Assembly (NCBI RefSeq): GCF_003075035.1
Contig: NZ_QCZE01000001.1
Coordinates: 444,187 to 508,186, forward strand
Origin: Zobellella maritima
Lineage (GTDB): Bacteria > Pseudomonadota > Gammaproteobacteria > Enterobacterales > Aeromonadaceae
Reading direction: 5' to 3'
DNA: 64,000 bases
A program made the position numbers and the translations under genes. This document shows positions 44,622 to 54,511 of this stretch, one piece after another. The first letter of the stretch is position 1; every line of letters begins with the position of its first letter. The notes under the pieces were generated by a model, which saw only the letters and a list, made by a program, of their open reading frames with translations, was not told the origin of the DNA and did not search any database.

Positions 44622-44924
44622 ATGGAGTTGAGTCCGAGAGAAAAGGACAAGTTGCTGCTGTTCACCGCCGCCCTGTTGGCCGAGCGCCGGCTGGCCCGGG
44701 GCCTGAAGCTGAATTATCCCGAATCGGTCGCCTATCTATCGGCGGCTATCATGGAAGGCGCCCGCGACGGTCGCACTGTGGCCGAATTGATGGGCAGCGG
44801 CCGCAGCTGGCTGACCCGGGAGCAGGTGATGGACGGCGTGGCCGAGATGATCAGGGAAGTGCAGGTGGAAGCCACCTTTCCCGACGGCACCAAGCTGGTC
44901 ACTTTGCACGATCCCATTCAATAG
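44622..44924 (+). CDS. ureA: Urease gamma subunit
   Basis: The 100-residue gamma subunit of urease. The sequence is typical throughout ([59 protein letters not shown]). It assembles with UreB and UreC. GAGGAG lies upstream of the ATG, and the gene follows ureD by 10 bases. Confidence 0.97.
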   Translation: MELSPREKDKLLLFTAALLAERRLARGLKLNYPESVAYLSAAIMEGARDGRTVAELMGSGRSWLTREQVMDGVAEMIREVQVEATFPDGTKLVTLHDPIQ

Positions 44925-44932
44925 GAGGCGGC

Positions 44933-45253
44933 ATGATTCCGGGAGAAATTCAACTGGCCGCGGGCGATATCGAGCTCAACGTCGGCCGTGATCGGCGCAC
45001 CCTGGTGGTGGCCAATACCGGCGATCGGCCCATCCAGGTGGGCTCGCACTACCACTTTGCCGAAGTCAATCCGGCGCTCAGCCTGGACAGGGAGCAGGCG
45101 CTCGGCTTTCGGCTGGATATTGCCGCCGGCACCGCCGTGCGCTTCGAACCGGGCCAACGCCGCACCGTGCAACTGGTGGCGCTGGGTGGCCTGCGCCGAG
45201 TATATGGTTTCCGGGGCGAGGTGATGGGCCCCTTGGGAGAGCAGAATGACTAA
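44933..45253 (+). CDS. ureB: Urease beta subunit
   Basis: The 106-residue beta subunit, with the family markers [59 protein letters not shown] and YGFRG. AGGAGG lies just upstream of the start, and the end overlaps ureC by 8 bases, typical for equimolar subunits. Confidence 0.97.
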   Translation: MIPGEIQLAAGDIELNVGRDRRTLVVANTGDRPIQVGSHYHFAEVNPALSLDREQALGFRLDIAAGTAVRFEPGQRRTVQLVALGGLRRVYGFRGEVMGPLGEQND

Positions 45254-46952
45254 TATGAGTCGTGCCGCCTATGCGGATATGTTCGGCCCTACCACCGGCG
45301 ATCGGGTCCGGTTGGCGGACACTGAGCTGTGGATCCAGGTGGAGCAGGATTTCACCCGCTACGGCGAAGAGGTGAAATTCGGCGGCGGCAAGGTGATCCG
45401 TGACGGCATGGGCCAGAGTCAGCTGGGCGAGGCCGATACCCTGGATACGGTGGTAACCAATGCTCTTATTCTCGATCACTGGGGCATCGTCAAGGCCGAT
45501 GTCGGCATCAAGGGCGGTCGCATTGTTGCCATCGGCAAGGCCGGCAATCCGGATATACAGGACGGCGTCACCATCAATATCGGCGCCAACACCGAAGTGA
45601 TCGCCGGCGAGGGCATGATCCTCACCGCCGGCGGGGTGGACTCCCATATTCATTACATCTGTCCGCAACAGGCCGAAGAAGCCATCTGCTCCGGTATTAC
45701 CACCATGATCGGCGGTGGCACCGGGCCGGCAACCGGCAGCAAGGCCACCACTTGCACCCCGGGCGCCTGGCATATTGCCCGCATGCTGCAGGCCACCGAC
45801 CAGCTGCCGATGAACTTCGGCTTTCTTGGCAAGGGCAACGCCAGTCTGCCCGGGCCGTTGCGGGAGCAGCTGGAGGCCGGCGCCATGGGGCTCAAGCTGC
45901 ACGAGGACTGGGGCACCACTCCGGCGGCCATCGACTGCTGCCTGTCGGTGGCGGAAGAGTACGATGTGCAAATTGCCATTCATACTGACACCCTCAACGA
46001 ATCGGGCTTTGTGGAAGATACCCTGGCGGCGTTCAAGGGGCGCACCATTCATACCTATCACACTGAAGGCGCCGGCGGTGGCCATGCGCCGGATATTCTC
46101 AAGGCTTGTAGCTTGCCCAATGTGCTGCCTTCGTCCACCAACCCGACCCGACCCTATACGGTCAATACAGTGGATGAACATCTGGATATGCTGATGGTGT
46201 GCCATCACCTGGATCCCAATATTCCCGAAGACGTGGCCTTTGCAGACTCCCGTATCCGCAAGGAAACCATTGCCGCCGAGGATATTCTACAGGACTTGGG
46301 GGTGATTTCGATGATCTCCTCCGACAGCCAGGCCATGGGCCGGGTTGGTGAGGTGGTGTGTCGCACCTGGCAGACCGCCCACAAGATGAAACAGCAGCGC
46401 GGTTTGCTACCGGAAGACCAGGATCTGGGGTGCGATAACTTCCGCGCCAGGCGTTATATCGCCAAATACACCATTAACCCGGCAATTACCCACGGTATCG
46501 CTCACGAGGTGGGCTCGCTGGAAGTGGGCAAGCTGGCCGATCTGGTGCTGTGGAACCCTGCCTTTTTCGGCATTAAACCTGCCTTGATCCTCAAGGGCGG
46601 CGCCATCGCCTATGCGCCCATGGGGGATATCAACGGCTCCATCCCCACACCGCAGCCGGTGCACTATCGGCCCATGTTCGGTGCCCTGGGCAAGGCCGCT
46701 GCAGCCACCAGCCTGACCTTTGTCAGCCAAGCGGCCTTGCAGCGGGATCTGGCCAGCGAGCTGGGGCTGAGCCGAAAATTGGTGGCCTGCAGCAATACCC
46801 GCAACATCCGCAAGCAGGAGATGATCCATAACGGCGCCACGCCTGAGCTGGACGTCGACGCCCAGACCTACGAGGTACGCTGTGATGGGGAACTGCTGAG
46901 CTGCGAGCCGGCCGAGGTACTGCCACTGGCCCAGTTGTATATGTTGTTTTAA
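45246..46952 (+). CDS. ureC: Urease alpha (catalytic) subunit
   Basis: The 568-residue catalytic subunit that hydrolyses urea to ammonia and carbamate. All nickel-site segments are present: [14 protein letters not shown] (two His), GLKLHEDWG with the lysine that is carbamylated, [12 protein letters not shown] and [14 protein letters not shown] (His ligands), [14 protein letters not shown] with the flap His, and [12 protein letters not shown] with the Asp ligand. Length is normal. The enzyme is cytoplasmic. Confidence 0.98.
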   Translation: MTNMSRAAYADMFGPTTGDRVRLADTELWIQVEQDFTRYGEEVKFGGGKVIRDGMGQSQLGEADTLDTVVTNALILDHWGIVKADVGIKGGRIVAIGKAGNPDIQDGVTINIGANTEVIAGEGMILTAGGVDSHIHYICPQQAEEAICSGITTMIGGGTGPATGSKATTCTPGAWHIARMLQATDQLPMNFGFLGKGNASLPGPLREQLEAGAMGLKLHEDWGTTPAAIDCCLSVAEEYDVQIAIHTDTLNESGFVEDTLAAFKGRTIHTYHTEGAGGGHAPDILKACSLPNVLPSSTNPTRPYTVNTVDEHLDMLMVCHHLDPNIPEDVAFADSRIRKETIAAEDILQDLGVISMISSDSQAMGRVGEVVCRTWQTAHKMKQQRGLLPEDQDLGCDNFRARRYIAKYTINPAITHGIAHEVGSLEVGKLADLVLWNPAFFGIKPALILKGGAIAYAPMGDINGSIPTPQPVHYRPMFGALGKAAAATSLTFVSQAALQRDLASELGLSRKLVACSNTRNIRKQEMIHNGATPELDVDAQTYEVRCDGELLSCEPAEVLPLAQLYMLF

Positions 46953-46992
46953 CCGGCGAGATAGCGGCCATGTCAGGAGATAACTAAGCCGA

Positions 46993-47021
46993 CCCTTCTG
47001 TGCCAGGGGGCCGCAGAAGGG
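46993..47021 (+). other. Stem-loop in the ureC-ureE gap
   Basis: CCCTTCTG and CAGAAGGG form an 8-bp perfect stem with a 13-base loop. The 154-base ureC-ureE gap is the only long gap inside the operon. The hairpin may protect the structural-gene mRNA or partly limit transcription of the accessory genes. Confidence 0.4.
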
Positions 47022-47106
47022 CCCCATGGAAAGGATGGGATTAAGGCGAGCCGGCGTGTTGCTCCTGCCATGGCCTGATTGGCCAACGTGTAACCGGAGT
47101 TCAAGA

Positions 47107-47568
47107 ATGTTGAAAATTACCCATAATTTGGGGCAAAGCGCTCAGTCGGCCGAAGACAAGCTGACGCTGACCTTTGAAGTACGGCAGAAGGGGCGTTTTA
47201 AAACCGTCAGCGATAATGGTACCGAACTGGGCGTTTTTTTGGAGCGGGGGCAGGTGCTGGCCCAGGGTGACAAGCTGCAAAGCGAAAATGGCCGGGTTTT
47301 CGAGGTGGTGGCCCGACCTGAGCCGGTGATCACCGCCCATGCCAGCGACTGGCCCACTTTTGCCCGTGCCTGTTATCACCTGGGCAATCGCCATGTCACT
47401 CTGCAGCTGGGCGAGTGCTGGCTCAGGTTCCAGCCCGACCATGTGCTGGAGCACCTGGCGGAGCACCTGGGTCTGCGCCTGGTAGCAAGTGAAGCCCCTT
47501 TTCATCCCGAATCCGGTGCCTATCAGGGGCAACATGAGCACAATCATGGACACGACCATGACCACTGA
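47107..47568 (+). CDS. ureE: Urease nickel metallochaperone UreE
   Basis: A 153-residue nickel-binding protein with the peptide-binding amino-terminal domain (LTLTFEVRQKGRFKTVSDNGTELGVFLERGQVLAQGD) and metal-binding domain (ACYHLGNRHVTLQLGECWLRFQPDHVLEHLAEHLG). The tail [11 protein letters not shown] is a His-rich nickel store. The ATG at 47107 has GGAG seven bases upstream; the open frame to 47026 lacks one. Confidence 0.95.
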   Translation: MLKITHNLGQSAQSAEDKLTLTFEVRQKGRFKTVSDNGTELGVFLERGQVLAQGDKLQSENGRVFEVVARPEPVITAHASDWPTFARACYHLGNRHVTLQLGECWLRFQPDHVLEHLAEHLGLRLVASEAPFHPESGAYQGQHEHNHGHDHDH

Positions 47569-48223
47569 CGGCGGCCAGTTGCTGGCGCTTCTGCATCTGT
47601 CCAGCCCGGCGCTGCCGATTGGGACTTTTGCCTATTCCAGCGGCCTGGAGTCGGCGATTGAACTGGGCTGGGTCGAGGATGAAGCCGGCTTGCAGCACTG
47701 GCTGAGCGGCATGCTGCAGGGGTTGGCCTATCTGGATGTGCCGGTGCTGCTGCGGCTGGCTGATGCCGGAGAGCGGCAAGACAGTGGGCAGCTCGGTTAC
47801 TGGAGCGATTTTCTGCGCGCCAGCCGGGAAACCCGCGAGCTGCTGTTTGAAGACGAGCAGCAGGCCTCAGCGCTGACTCGTCTGCTCAAGGGGCAGGGGC
47901 TGGATGTATCCGCCCTGCCGCCCGAGCCGGCCTTTATGGCGGTATACAGCCTGGCTGCCCGCCACTGGGGCCTGGACCCGCACTGGTCGGCGCTGGGCTG
48001 GCTGTGGGGTTGGCTGGAAAACCAGCTGGCGGTGGCCAGCAAGACCCTACCACTGGGCCAGACCGCGGCCCAGCGGCTGCTGTTGACGCTGAAGCCGGCG
48101 CTGGTCGAAAGCCTGAAGCTGGCGGAAACCCTGAATGATGCTCAGCTGGGATTGAGCCTGCCCGGACAGGTTCACGCCAGTTGCTTGCATGAAACCCAAT
48201 ATTCCCGTTTATTTCGGAGTTGA
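47534..48223 (+). CDS. ureF: Urease accessory protein UreF
   Basis: A 229-residue helical protein that joins UreD and controls UreG's GTPase activity during nickel insertion. It shows the family start [32 protein letters not shown] and the end [25 protein letters not shown]. The ATG at 47534 is preceded by AGGGG; ATGs at 47546 and 47558 are alternatives. All overlap the His-rich end of ureE, so translation is probably coupled. Confidence 0.92.
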   Translation: MSTIMDTTMTTDGGQLLALLHLSSPALPIGTFAYSSGLESAIELGWVEDEAGLQHWLSGMLQGLAYLDVPVLLRLADAGERQDSGQLGYWSDFLRASRETRELLFEDEQQASALTRLLKGQGLDVSALPPEPAFMAVYSLAARHWGLDPHWSALGWLWGWLENQLAVASKTLPLGQTAAQRLLLTLKPALVESLKLAETLNDAQLGLSLPGQVHASCLHETQYSRLFRS

Positions 48224-48225
48224 TG

Positions 48226-48873
48226 ATGACAACACAATGTTTACGCGTGGGCGTTGGCGGCCCTGTGGGCTCGGGCAAGACCGCCCTGTTGCGCCAGCTG
48301 TGCCTGGCGCTACGCCAGCACTACAGCCTGGCGGTGGTGACCAACGATATCTATACCAAGGAAGACGCCGAGTTCCTGCTGCGTCATCAGGCGCTGAGCG
48401 AAGACAGGATCATGGGCGTGGAAACCGGCGGTTGTCCCCATACTGCCATCCGTGAAGATGCTTCCATGAACCTGGCGGCCATCGATACCCTGCAGGCGCG
48501 GCATCCGGATCTGGAGCTGGTGCTGGTGGAAAGCGGCGGCGACAACCTGTCGGCCACCTTCAGCCCCGAGCTATCGGATCTAACCCTCTATGTGATCGAT
48601 GTCTGCGCCGGTGACAAGATCCCCCGCAAGGGCGGCCCGGGCATCACCAAATCGGACCTGCTGATCATTAACAAGACCGATCTGGCACCCATGGTCAACG
48701 CCTCGCTGGAGGTAATGGACCGAGACGCCAAACGGATGCGCGGCGACCGTCCCTTTGTGTTCAGCAACCTGATGCGCGGCGATGGCCTGCAGGACATTAT
48801 TCACTTTATTCAGCGTGAGGGCATGTTGCGGTCCTTGCCTAACGATTTTGCCATTGAAGGAAAACAAGCATGA
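48226..48873 (+). CDS. ureG: Urease accessory GTPase UreG
   Basis: A 215-residue SIMIBI-class GTPase supplying energy for nickel insertion. P-loop [15 protein letters not shown] is at 11-25, with the metal-binding CPH motif in [34 protein letters not shown] and the NKTD guanine motif. I chose the ATG at 48226 because GGAG is six bases before it; ATG 48223 is too close to the site. Confidence 0.96.
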   Translation: MTTQCLRVGVGGPVGSGKTALLRQLCLALRQHYSLAVVTNDIYTKEDAEFLLRHQALSEDRIMGVETGGCPHTAIREDASMNLAAIDTLQARHPDLELVLVESGGDNLSATFSPELSDLTLYVIDVCAGDKIPRKGGPGITKSDLLIINKTDLAPMVNASLEVMDRDAKRMRGDRPFVFSNLMRGDGLQDIIHFIQREGMLRSLPNDFAIEGKQA

Positions 48874-49421
48874 AAAGAGTACTGATTGCCTTGGCGGCTT
48901 TGGCCCCGGCCCTGGCCTTTGCCCATCCGGGAGCGGAAGCCCATGGCCTGAGCGCAGGGTTCAGCCATCCGTTGCTGGGCTGGGATCACCTGCTGGCCAT
49001 GGTGGGGGTGGGCATGCTGGCGGTGGCGGGCCAGGATCGTCCGGCCTGGCAGCTGCCGCTGGCGTTTGTCGGCTTTATGCTGGTCGGCGCCTTGCTGGGC
49101 CTGAGCGGTCTGGCTATCGGCGGCCTGGAGGGGGGCATCATGCTGTCCCTGGTGGTAACGGGGCTGATGCTGAGCATCGGTCGGGCGCCTCGGCTCCTTA
49201 TGGCCGCGGGACTTTGCGGCCTGTTCGGCCTGTTGCACGGTAATGCCCATGGCCTGGAGCTGCCCGCCTCGGCGTCGGCCCCTGGTTACTTTGCCGGCTT
49301 TGTGCTGGCGACGGGCCTGTTGCATGGCACTGGCTGGCTGGCCGCCGGCAGATGGCATGCCAGCTTGGTCCGGATTGCCGGCGTGGGCATGACCGGCGCC
49401 GGGATATTGGCCGCCATCTAA
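48870..49421 (+). CDS. ureJ: HupE/UreJ-family nickel permease
   Basis: A 183-residue inner-membrane protein, the last gene of the urease operon, starting in an ATGA overlap with ureG. The amino-terminal [26 protein letters not shown] with its His/Asp residues is the HupE/UreJ metal-binding signature; a second conserved segment is [14 protein letters not shown]. It has about six helices and a signal-like first segment ([18 protein letters not shown]). It most likely imports or delivers nickel for urease. Confidence 0.93.
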   Translation: MKRVLIALAALAPALAFAHPGAEAHGLSAGFSHPLLGWDHLLAMVGVGMLAVAGQDRPAWQLPLAFVGFMLVGALLGLSGLAIGGLEGGIMLSLVVTGLMLSIGRAPRLLMAAGLCGLFGLLHGNAHGLELPASASAPGYFAGFVLATGLLHGTGWLAAGRWHASLVRIAGVGMTGAGILAAI

Positions 49422-49441
49422 ACCGTTATCGTCAGTGTGCC

Positions 49442-49509
49442 GCCGGAAGCCGGACGTCCTTCCCCTGGCTTCCGGCTTGATACCAGCTTCCGCCCGGCAG
49501 CGCTGCCGG
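49442..49509. terminator. Two palindromes after ureJ
   Basis: GCCGGAAGCC/GGCTTCCGGC (10-bp stem, 49442-49476) and CCGGCAGCGCTGCCGG (perfect 16-bp palindrome, 49494-49509). No T tract follows, so they may end the urease transcript only weakly or be REP-type hairpins. Confidence 0.45.
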
Positions 49510-49575
49510 TAATTGCCAAAGGCTTCTTTTGAGTCGATAATTTCAGGCACATTAATCGATACAGTAGATCCTTCT

Positions 49576-50868
49576 ATGCTAGACAAATATTTTCACCTGA
49601 AAGAGCTAGGCACCAATGTGCGCCAGGAAGTTGTGGCCGGTATCACTACCTTCCTGACCATGGCCTATATCATCTTCGTCAACCCGGCGATCCTGGCCGA
49701 GGCGGGTATGGATCATGGTGCCGTGTTTGTGGCCACCTGTCTGGCGGCGGCTATCGGCTGCCTGATCATGGGCCTGCTCGCCAACTACCCCATCGCCCTG
49801 GCGCCGGGCATGGGCCTGAACGCCTTCTTTACCTATACGGTGGTGCTGACCGACGGCTACAGCTGGCAGGCAGCACTGGGAGCGGTGTTTTTCTCCGGCT
49901 GTATCTTTGTGCTGCTCAGCCTGCTCAAGGTACGAGAATGGATTATCAATTCCATCCCCAATCCGTTGAAGATCGGCATTGCAGCCGGTATCGGCCTGTT
50001 TCTTGCTCTTATCGGCCTTAAAAATGCCGGTATTATTGTCGATCATCCGGCTACCCTGGTGGCGTTGGGTGATATTACCAGCCTGCCGGTAGGGCTGGCC
50101 GTATTGGGTTTTTTCCTGATCATCGGTATGGCGGCGCGCAATATGCACGGCGCCGTCATGATCGGTATCCTAATCATCACCGGGTTGGGCATCGCCTTTG
50201 GTGACATACAGTATCAGGGTATCGTCTCGGCTCCGCCTTCCATCGCCCCCACCTTTATGCAACTGGATATCGCCGGAGCCTTTAACCTGGCCATGCTGTC
50301 GGTGATCTTTGCCTTCCTGTTTGTCGATCTGTTCGATACCTCAGGCACCCTGATCGCGGTGGCACAGCGTGCCAGATTGCTGGATGAACAAGGTCGCCTG
50401 CCCCGTTTGAGCAAGGCCCTGCTGGCCGACAGCACCGCCTCCATCACCGGCTCCATGCTGGGCACCTCGACCACCACTTCCTATGTGGAAAGCGCTGCCG
50501 GCGTGGCGGCGGGAGGGCGTAGCGGGCTTACCGCCGTGGTGACCGGCCTGCTGTTTGTCGCCGCCCTGCTGATTTCGCCCCTGGCGGCTATGGTGCCACC
50601 CTATGCGACTGCCGGCGCTCTGGTATATGTGGCGGTGTTGATGATGTCCCAGCTCAGCCACCTGCACTGGGATGATATTACCGAAGCGGTGCCCGCCGTG
50701 GTGGTGGTGGCCATGATGCCGTTCACCTTCTCTATCGCCAACGGCATCGCCCTGGGCTTTATCAGCTATGTAGCGGTCAAGCTGTTGTCGGGTCGGGCCG
50801 GTGAGATCAGTACCACCGTCTGGGCGATGGCAGTGCTGTTTGTATTGAAGTTTGCTTTCGGGATCTAA
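49576..50868 (+). CDS. NCS2-family purine permease (AdeP/GhxP-like)
   Basis: A 430-residue inner-membrane symporter. It follows E. coli YieG/YjcD-type adenine and guanine/hypoxanthine permeases along its length (VRQEVVAGITTFLTMAYIIFVNP, ALAPGMGLNAFFTYTVV, DLFDTSGTLIAVAQRA, TSTTTSYVESAAGVAAGGRSGLTAV). It has about 12-14 helices. I chose the ATG at 49576, MLDKYFHLKELG. Placed after the urease operon, it fits purine nitrogen use, although no purine-degrading enzymes are in the window. Confidence 0.92.
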   Translation: MLDKYFHLKELGTNVRQEVVAGITTFLTMAYIIFVNPAILAEAGMDHGAVFVATCLAAAIGCLIMGLLANYPIALAPGMGLNAFFTYTVVLTDGYSWQAALGAVFFSGCIFVLLSLLKVREWIINSIPNPLKIGIAAGIGLFLALIGLKNAGIIVDHPATLVALGDITSLPVGLAVLGFFLIIGMAARNMHGAVMIGILIITGLGIAFGDIQYQGIVSAPPSIAPTFMQLDIAGAFNLAMLSVIFAFLFVDLFDTSGTLIAVAQRARLLDEQGRLPRLSKALLADSTASITGSMLGTSTTTSYVESAAGVAAGGRSGLTAVVTGLLFVAALLISPLAAMVPPYATAGALVYVAVLMMSQLSHLHWDDITEAVPAVVVVAMMPFTFSIANGIALGFISYVAVKLLSGRAGEISTTVWAMAVLFVLKFAFGI

Positions 50869-50883
50869 GGCAGCCGGGAGAGA

Positions 50884-51163
50884 GTGGGAGGCCGACCCCG
50901 GTGAGGGGGTGGCCACAGGCCATCAGGCACCCGACCTGTCTTCAAAGCTGTGGGAAGGTTGAGGCGATTGGCTCAGGCCATTGAATACCATGCGGATATT
51001 ATCGCGACGGGGTCGACGCTCCCACAGAGGTCGCTGCTCCTGCGGTAAGCTCGCAATCCGGCAGATGCCCTGGTGGGAGGCGCGACCCCGCGGCGATATG
51101 GCCATCAGGCCATCAAGTCTCTTCAACTGTTTTCAGGCAGGTTGTGACAAGGTCGCCGCTCCC
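50884..51163. repeat. Cluster of four REP-like palindromic units
   Basis: Units in alternating orientation: GTGGGAGGCCGACCCCG (50884-), its inverse ending CGACGCTCCCACA (about 51000-51026), GTGGGAGGCGCGACCCCGC (51073-), and an inverse fragment TCGCCGCTCCC (about 51152-51162). Units 1 and 3 also share GGCCATCA downstream. This is the pattern of a BIME-like repeat cluster between convergent genes. No coding potential. Confidence 0.65.
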
Positions 51164-51171
51164 TCATTAAC

Positions 51172-51200
51172 AAAAAAGCCCCGAATGTCGGGGCTTTTTA
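51172..51200. terminator. Bidirectional rho-independent terminator
   Basis: GCCCCGA/TCGGGGC with an ATG loop, flanked by AAAAAA and TTTTT, so it can act in both directions. It lies 20 bases after the asnS stop. Confidence 0.92.
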
Positions 51201-51219
51201 GTGCATAACCGTCTGCAGA

Positions 51220-52620
51220 TCAGAATTCGGCGTTGCGCGGGGTACGGGGGAAGGGGATCACATCCCGTACGTTGCCCATGCCGGTAACATAGGCCACCAG
51301 GCGTTCAAAGCCCAGGCCAAAGCCGGAGTGGGGCACAGTGCCGTAACGACGCAGATCCCGGTACCACCAGTAGTCTTCCTTGTTCAGGCCGACTTCATCC
51401 AGGCGTGCATCCAGTACATCCAGTATTTCTTCCCGCTGGGAACCACCGATGATCTCGCCGATACCAGGCGCCAGTACATCCATGGCCGCCACGGTTTTGC
51501 CGTCCGGATTCAATTTCATGTAGAAGGCTTTGATGTCTTTCGGGTAGTTCTTGACCACCACCGGCGCCTTGAAGTGTTCTTCCGCCAGGTAGCGCTCGTG
51601 TTCGGAAGACAGATCTATGCCCCATTCCACCGGGAATTCGAATTTCCGGCCGGAGTTTTTCAGGATCTCCACCGCATCGGTGTAATCGACCTGGGCAAAG
51701 TCCTTGGTGACAAAGTCCTGCAGACGGGTAATGGCCTCCTTGTCGATGCGCTCGGCGAAGAAGCTCATATCATCCATGCGTTCGTTCAGAACCGCCTGGA
51801 ATACATATTTGAGCAGATCTTCGGCCAGGGCGGCGATATCGTTTAGATCGGCAAAGGCCACTTCCGGCTCTATCATCCAGAATTCCGCCAGATGGCGGCT
51901 GGTGTTGGAATTTTCGGCGCGGAAGGTGGGACCGAAGGTGTAAATCTTGCTCAAGGCACTGGCGTAGGTTTCGCCATTCAATTGGCCGGATACGGTCAGG
52001 AAGGCTTCTTTACCGAAGAAGTCTTCGCCGAAATCAACATCGCCCTGTTCGGTGCGCGGCAGGTTTTGCAGATCCAGGGTGGATACCCGGAACATTTCAC
52101 CGGCGCCTTCACAGTCGGAGGCGGTGACGATCGGGGTGGCGACCCACACATAGCCCCGCTCATGGAAGAAGCGGTGCACCGCCTGAGCCAGACAGTTACG
52201 CACCCGGGTGACGGCACCCATGACGTTGGTGCGCGGACGCAGATGGGCATATTCGCGCAGGTACTCTATGGTATGGCGCTTGGCGGCCATGGGGTAGGTA
52301 TCAGGATCGTCGACCCAGCCGACCACCTTGACTTCGGTGGCCTGCAGCTCGAAGCTTTGCCCCTTGCCCTGGGATTCGGCCAGGGTGCCGGTGACTTCTA
52401 CCGAGCAGCCGGTGGTCAGACGAACAACCTCTGACTGGTAATTCGCCACTTCGTTGGGAACCACGGCCTGCAGCGGATTAAAGCAGCTGCCGTCGTGTAC
52501 GGCCAAAAACGAAATGCCCGCCTTGGAATCACGGCGGGTGCGAATCCACCCCTTAATGGTCAGGGTGCTGCCTGTGGCATGCTTGCCCGCAAGCACGTCT
52601 GCAACGGATGCATGGGTCAT
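51220..52620 (-). CDS. asnS: Asparagine--tRNA ligase
   Basis: A 466-residue class IIb aminoacyl-tRNA synthetase. The anticodon-binding OB fold comes first ([28 protein letters not shown]), then the catalytic domain with motif 2 ([25 protein letters not shown]) and motif 3 ([31 protein letters not shown]). It is full length and cytoplasmic. The gene is convergent to the REP cluster and divergent from the L,D-transpeptidase gene. Confidence 0.98.
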   Translation of the reverse strand: MTHASVADVLAGKHATGSTLTIKGWIRTRRDSKAGISFLAVHDGSCFNPLQAVVPNEVANYQSEVVRLTTGCSVEVTGTLAESQGKGQSFELQATEVKVVGWVDDPDTYPMAAKRHTIEYLREYAHLRPRTNVMGAVTRVRNCLAQAVHRFFHERGYVWVATPIVTASDCEGAGEMFRVSTLDLQNLPRTEQGDVDFGEDFFGKEAFLTVSGQLNGETYASALSKIYTFGPTFRAENSNTSRHLAEFWMIEPEVAFADLNDIAALAEDLLKYVFQAVLNERMDDMSFFAERIDKEAITRLQDFVTKDFAQVDYTDAVEILKNSGRKFEFPVEWGIDLSSEHERYLAEEHFKAPVVVKNYPKDIKAFYMKLNPDGKTVAAMDVLAPGIGEIIGGSQREEILDVLDARLDEVGLNKEDYWWYRDLRRYGTVPHSGFGLGFERLVAYVTGMGNVRDVIPFPRTPRNAEF

Positions 52621-52841
52621 CTTGATAACGCTCTCCAGCTTTTGATGAAATCGGCACTTGGCCGATCCGGCTATTTACATAGGGGATCTAATGTTACCTG
52701 CGTACCGTCAGGACTCAAGTAAAAGATGCCCGGGAAATGTCGTGCCAGGCCCGACCTGGAAGCCAGTCTGTCAATCAAGATTCCCCGCACTTTTTCAGAT
52801 CCCGACCATAATTACACCAGCACCATGCCCAGGGAGGGGAG

Positions 52842-54164
52842 ATGATGTTGCGTTTGATTATCATATTGCTTGGCCTGCTTTGTCTGCCGGTCCGGGCCGG
52901 GGGAGCGCTGTTATGGCATGATAACGGCGAGCTCAACCGTGCCGGGCAAACCCTGACTCAGCTGCTGTTGCCCGAGGCGTCGGAATTTGCGGTGCTCAGC
53001 ATAGAAGAAAAAGACCGCTGGCTAACCCGGGAATGGCGGCAAGTACTTAGCAGGCGCCAGCAGTTTTTCCAGCTGCCCCTGGCTGCCGAATGGAGTCTGG
53101 CAGGTTTTGATCGGGCGCGAGCCAATGGTGAGTTGGCCGGTTATATGGCCCGGCAGGTGCCCGCTTATCCAGGCTATCAAAAGCTGAAACAGCATTACCT
53201 TGCCTTGGATAAAGCCCGATCTTATACCCGGTTGCCGCCGGGGCCCGAGGTGCGGCCCGGTGAGCGGGACAGGGCCATACCTGCGTTGCGCCAGCGGCTG
53301 GTCGAGCTGGGCTATCGGCTGCCCAAGCCCAGGGGCAGGGCGGATGCGTTGGATCGCAACTTAAGCGAGGTACTGATTAAGGTTCAGCAGGCCCATGATC
53401 TGCAAGACAATGGCTGGCTGAATGACGAAACCCGGGCCATTTTAGGTCGTACACCGGCGATGGCCCGGGGCGAGATCAGGCAGAATCTGCGTCGCTGGCT
53501 GCTGTTGCCGCCTGAACCTGCCGCCCGCTATCTGCTGGTCAATATTCCTGCCTACCGACTCACTCTATATAACGGTCGGCAGCCTGATCTGAGCATGAAG
53601 GTGATCGTCGGTCGCCCGGACTGGCCGACCCCCGAGCTGGCGACGAAAATCAATGCCCTCAAGGTCAATCCCGACTGGACCCCCACCGACAACATAGTGC
53701 GGGAAGACTTGCTGCCGGCCCAGCGTCGGGACAGAGGATTTTTAACCCGTAATGGCTTCAGTGCTGTCGTTCCACAGGGAGAAGGCTGGGTGAAGGTGAA
53801 TCCGGCACACGCGGATCTCGGCCAGCAGGGGGTTCGCCTGGTGCAGGCACCGGGGCCCGGTAATGCCCTGGGCCGACTCAAGTTTGAAATGCCCAATCGT
53901 TTTGATGTGTATCTGCACGATACTCCGGATAAGAGCCTGTTCGGTCAAACTGGTCGGGCACTCAGTCATGGTTGCATCCGCCTGGCGGAGCCGGAGAGGC
54001 TGGCCGAAAGCCTGGGCTGGCGGGTGCCCGAATACAAACAGACCCGCATCCTGCCGGCCAACGGCGATCTTCCCGTATATCTGGTGTATTTCACCACCTG
54101 GGTCAATGGTGAAGACAGGCTGGTGTTTTCGCCGGATATCTATCGAAAAAATGCCGGTGTTTGA
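52842..54164 (+). CDS. L,D-transpeptidase, YcbB/LdtD-like
   Basis: A 440-residue periplasmic enzyme with a signal peptide (MLRLIIILLGLLCLPVRA). A peptidoglycan-binding-like helical region covers about 140-200 (IPALRQRLVELGYRLP), and the YkuD catalytic domain about 230-420, with H376, G377 and C378 in ALSHGCIRLAEPERL. It makes 3-3 (meso-DAP to meso-DAP) crosslinks. It is shorter than E. coli YcbB (615), mainly at the amino end. An ATG at 52845 fits the ribosome binding site GGAGGGG slightly better than 52842. Confidence 0.88.
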   Translation: MMLRLIIILLGLLCLPVRAGGALLWHDNGELNRAGQTLTQLLLPEASEFAVLSIEEKDRWLTREWRQVLSRRQQFFQLPLAAEWSLAGFDRARANGELAGYMARQVPAYPGYQKLKQHYLALDKARSYTRLPPGPEVRPGERDRAIPALRQRLVELGYRLPKPRGRADALDRNLSEVLIKVQQAHDLQDNGWLNDETRAILGRTPAMARGEIRQNLRRWLLLPPEPAARYLLVNIPAYRLTLYNGRQPDLSMKVIVGRPDWPTPELATKINALKVNPDWTPTDNIVREDLLPAQRRDRGFLTRNGFSAVVPQGEGWVKVNPAHADLGQQGVRLVQAPGPGNALGRLKFEMPNRFDVYLHDTPDKSLFGQTGRALSHGCIRLAEPERLAESLGWRVPEYKQTRILPANGDLPVYLVYFTTWVNGEDRLVFSPDIYRKNAGV

Positions 54165-54244
54165 TTTTGAATTGTATGTATAGAGGAGCTATATCTTATT
54201 GAGGCTGCAACCGAGCAGGATCGATACGGACGTTACCAACAGAA

Positions 54245-54417
54245 TTGGCGCGTTTATTACTTAATGAATATGGCCTGATCACGGTGGAATAGGCAGTACC
54301 GGGGCACTGGTGTCGGTCACCCAGGTAGGTGCCTTTGTGGACCAGGGAAATAATGTGGGGGAAAGTATCAGTACCCTGTGCCAGGTTGTAAAAAATGACG
54401 GCACTCCCTGTTCTTAA
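54245..54417 (+). pseudogene. Degraded Flp pilin copy
   Basis: Translation from 54251 gives RLLLNEYGLITVE, then a TAG at 54290-54292 where the intact pilin has Tyr (VEYAV), then AV. One base is missing at about 54299, and the next frame gives GALVSVTQVGAFVDQGNNVGESISTLCQ and ends in PCS with TAA at 54415. This follows the intact pilin at 54969 (GLTTVEYAVAGALV, GDNVGETITGLC) almost residue by residue. Two lesions, one nonsense and one frameshift, make it non-functional. It probably is a former second pilin gene of the Tad locus. Confidence 0.82.
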
Positions 54418-54486
54418 CTAACCGTCATGAGACTGAATCCGGGCTGATAATACCGCCGTGTGGGCAGATTTATCGTTGCGGGAGAG

Positions 54487-54511
54487 CCGCTTCCTCAGGG
54501 AGGCGGTTTTT
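54487..54511 (+). terminator. Rho-independent terminator
   Basis: CCGCTTCC and GGAGGCGG pair (8 bp with one G-T) around a 4-base loop, followed by TTTTT at 54507-54511. It lies 70 bases after the flp pseudogene. Confidence 0.75.

Noticed and set aside
50884-51163. CRISPR array
   Set aside because: The repeats alternate in orientation, differ in sequence and are unevenly spaced, unlike direct CRISPR repeats; no cas genes are present.
54245-54417. Stop-codon read-through or programmed frameshift for the upstream flp copy
   Set aside because: Two independent lesions and no recognisable recoding signal make simple decay far more likely.
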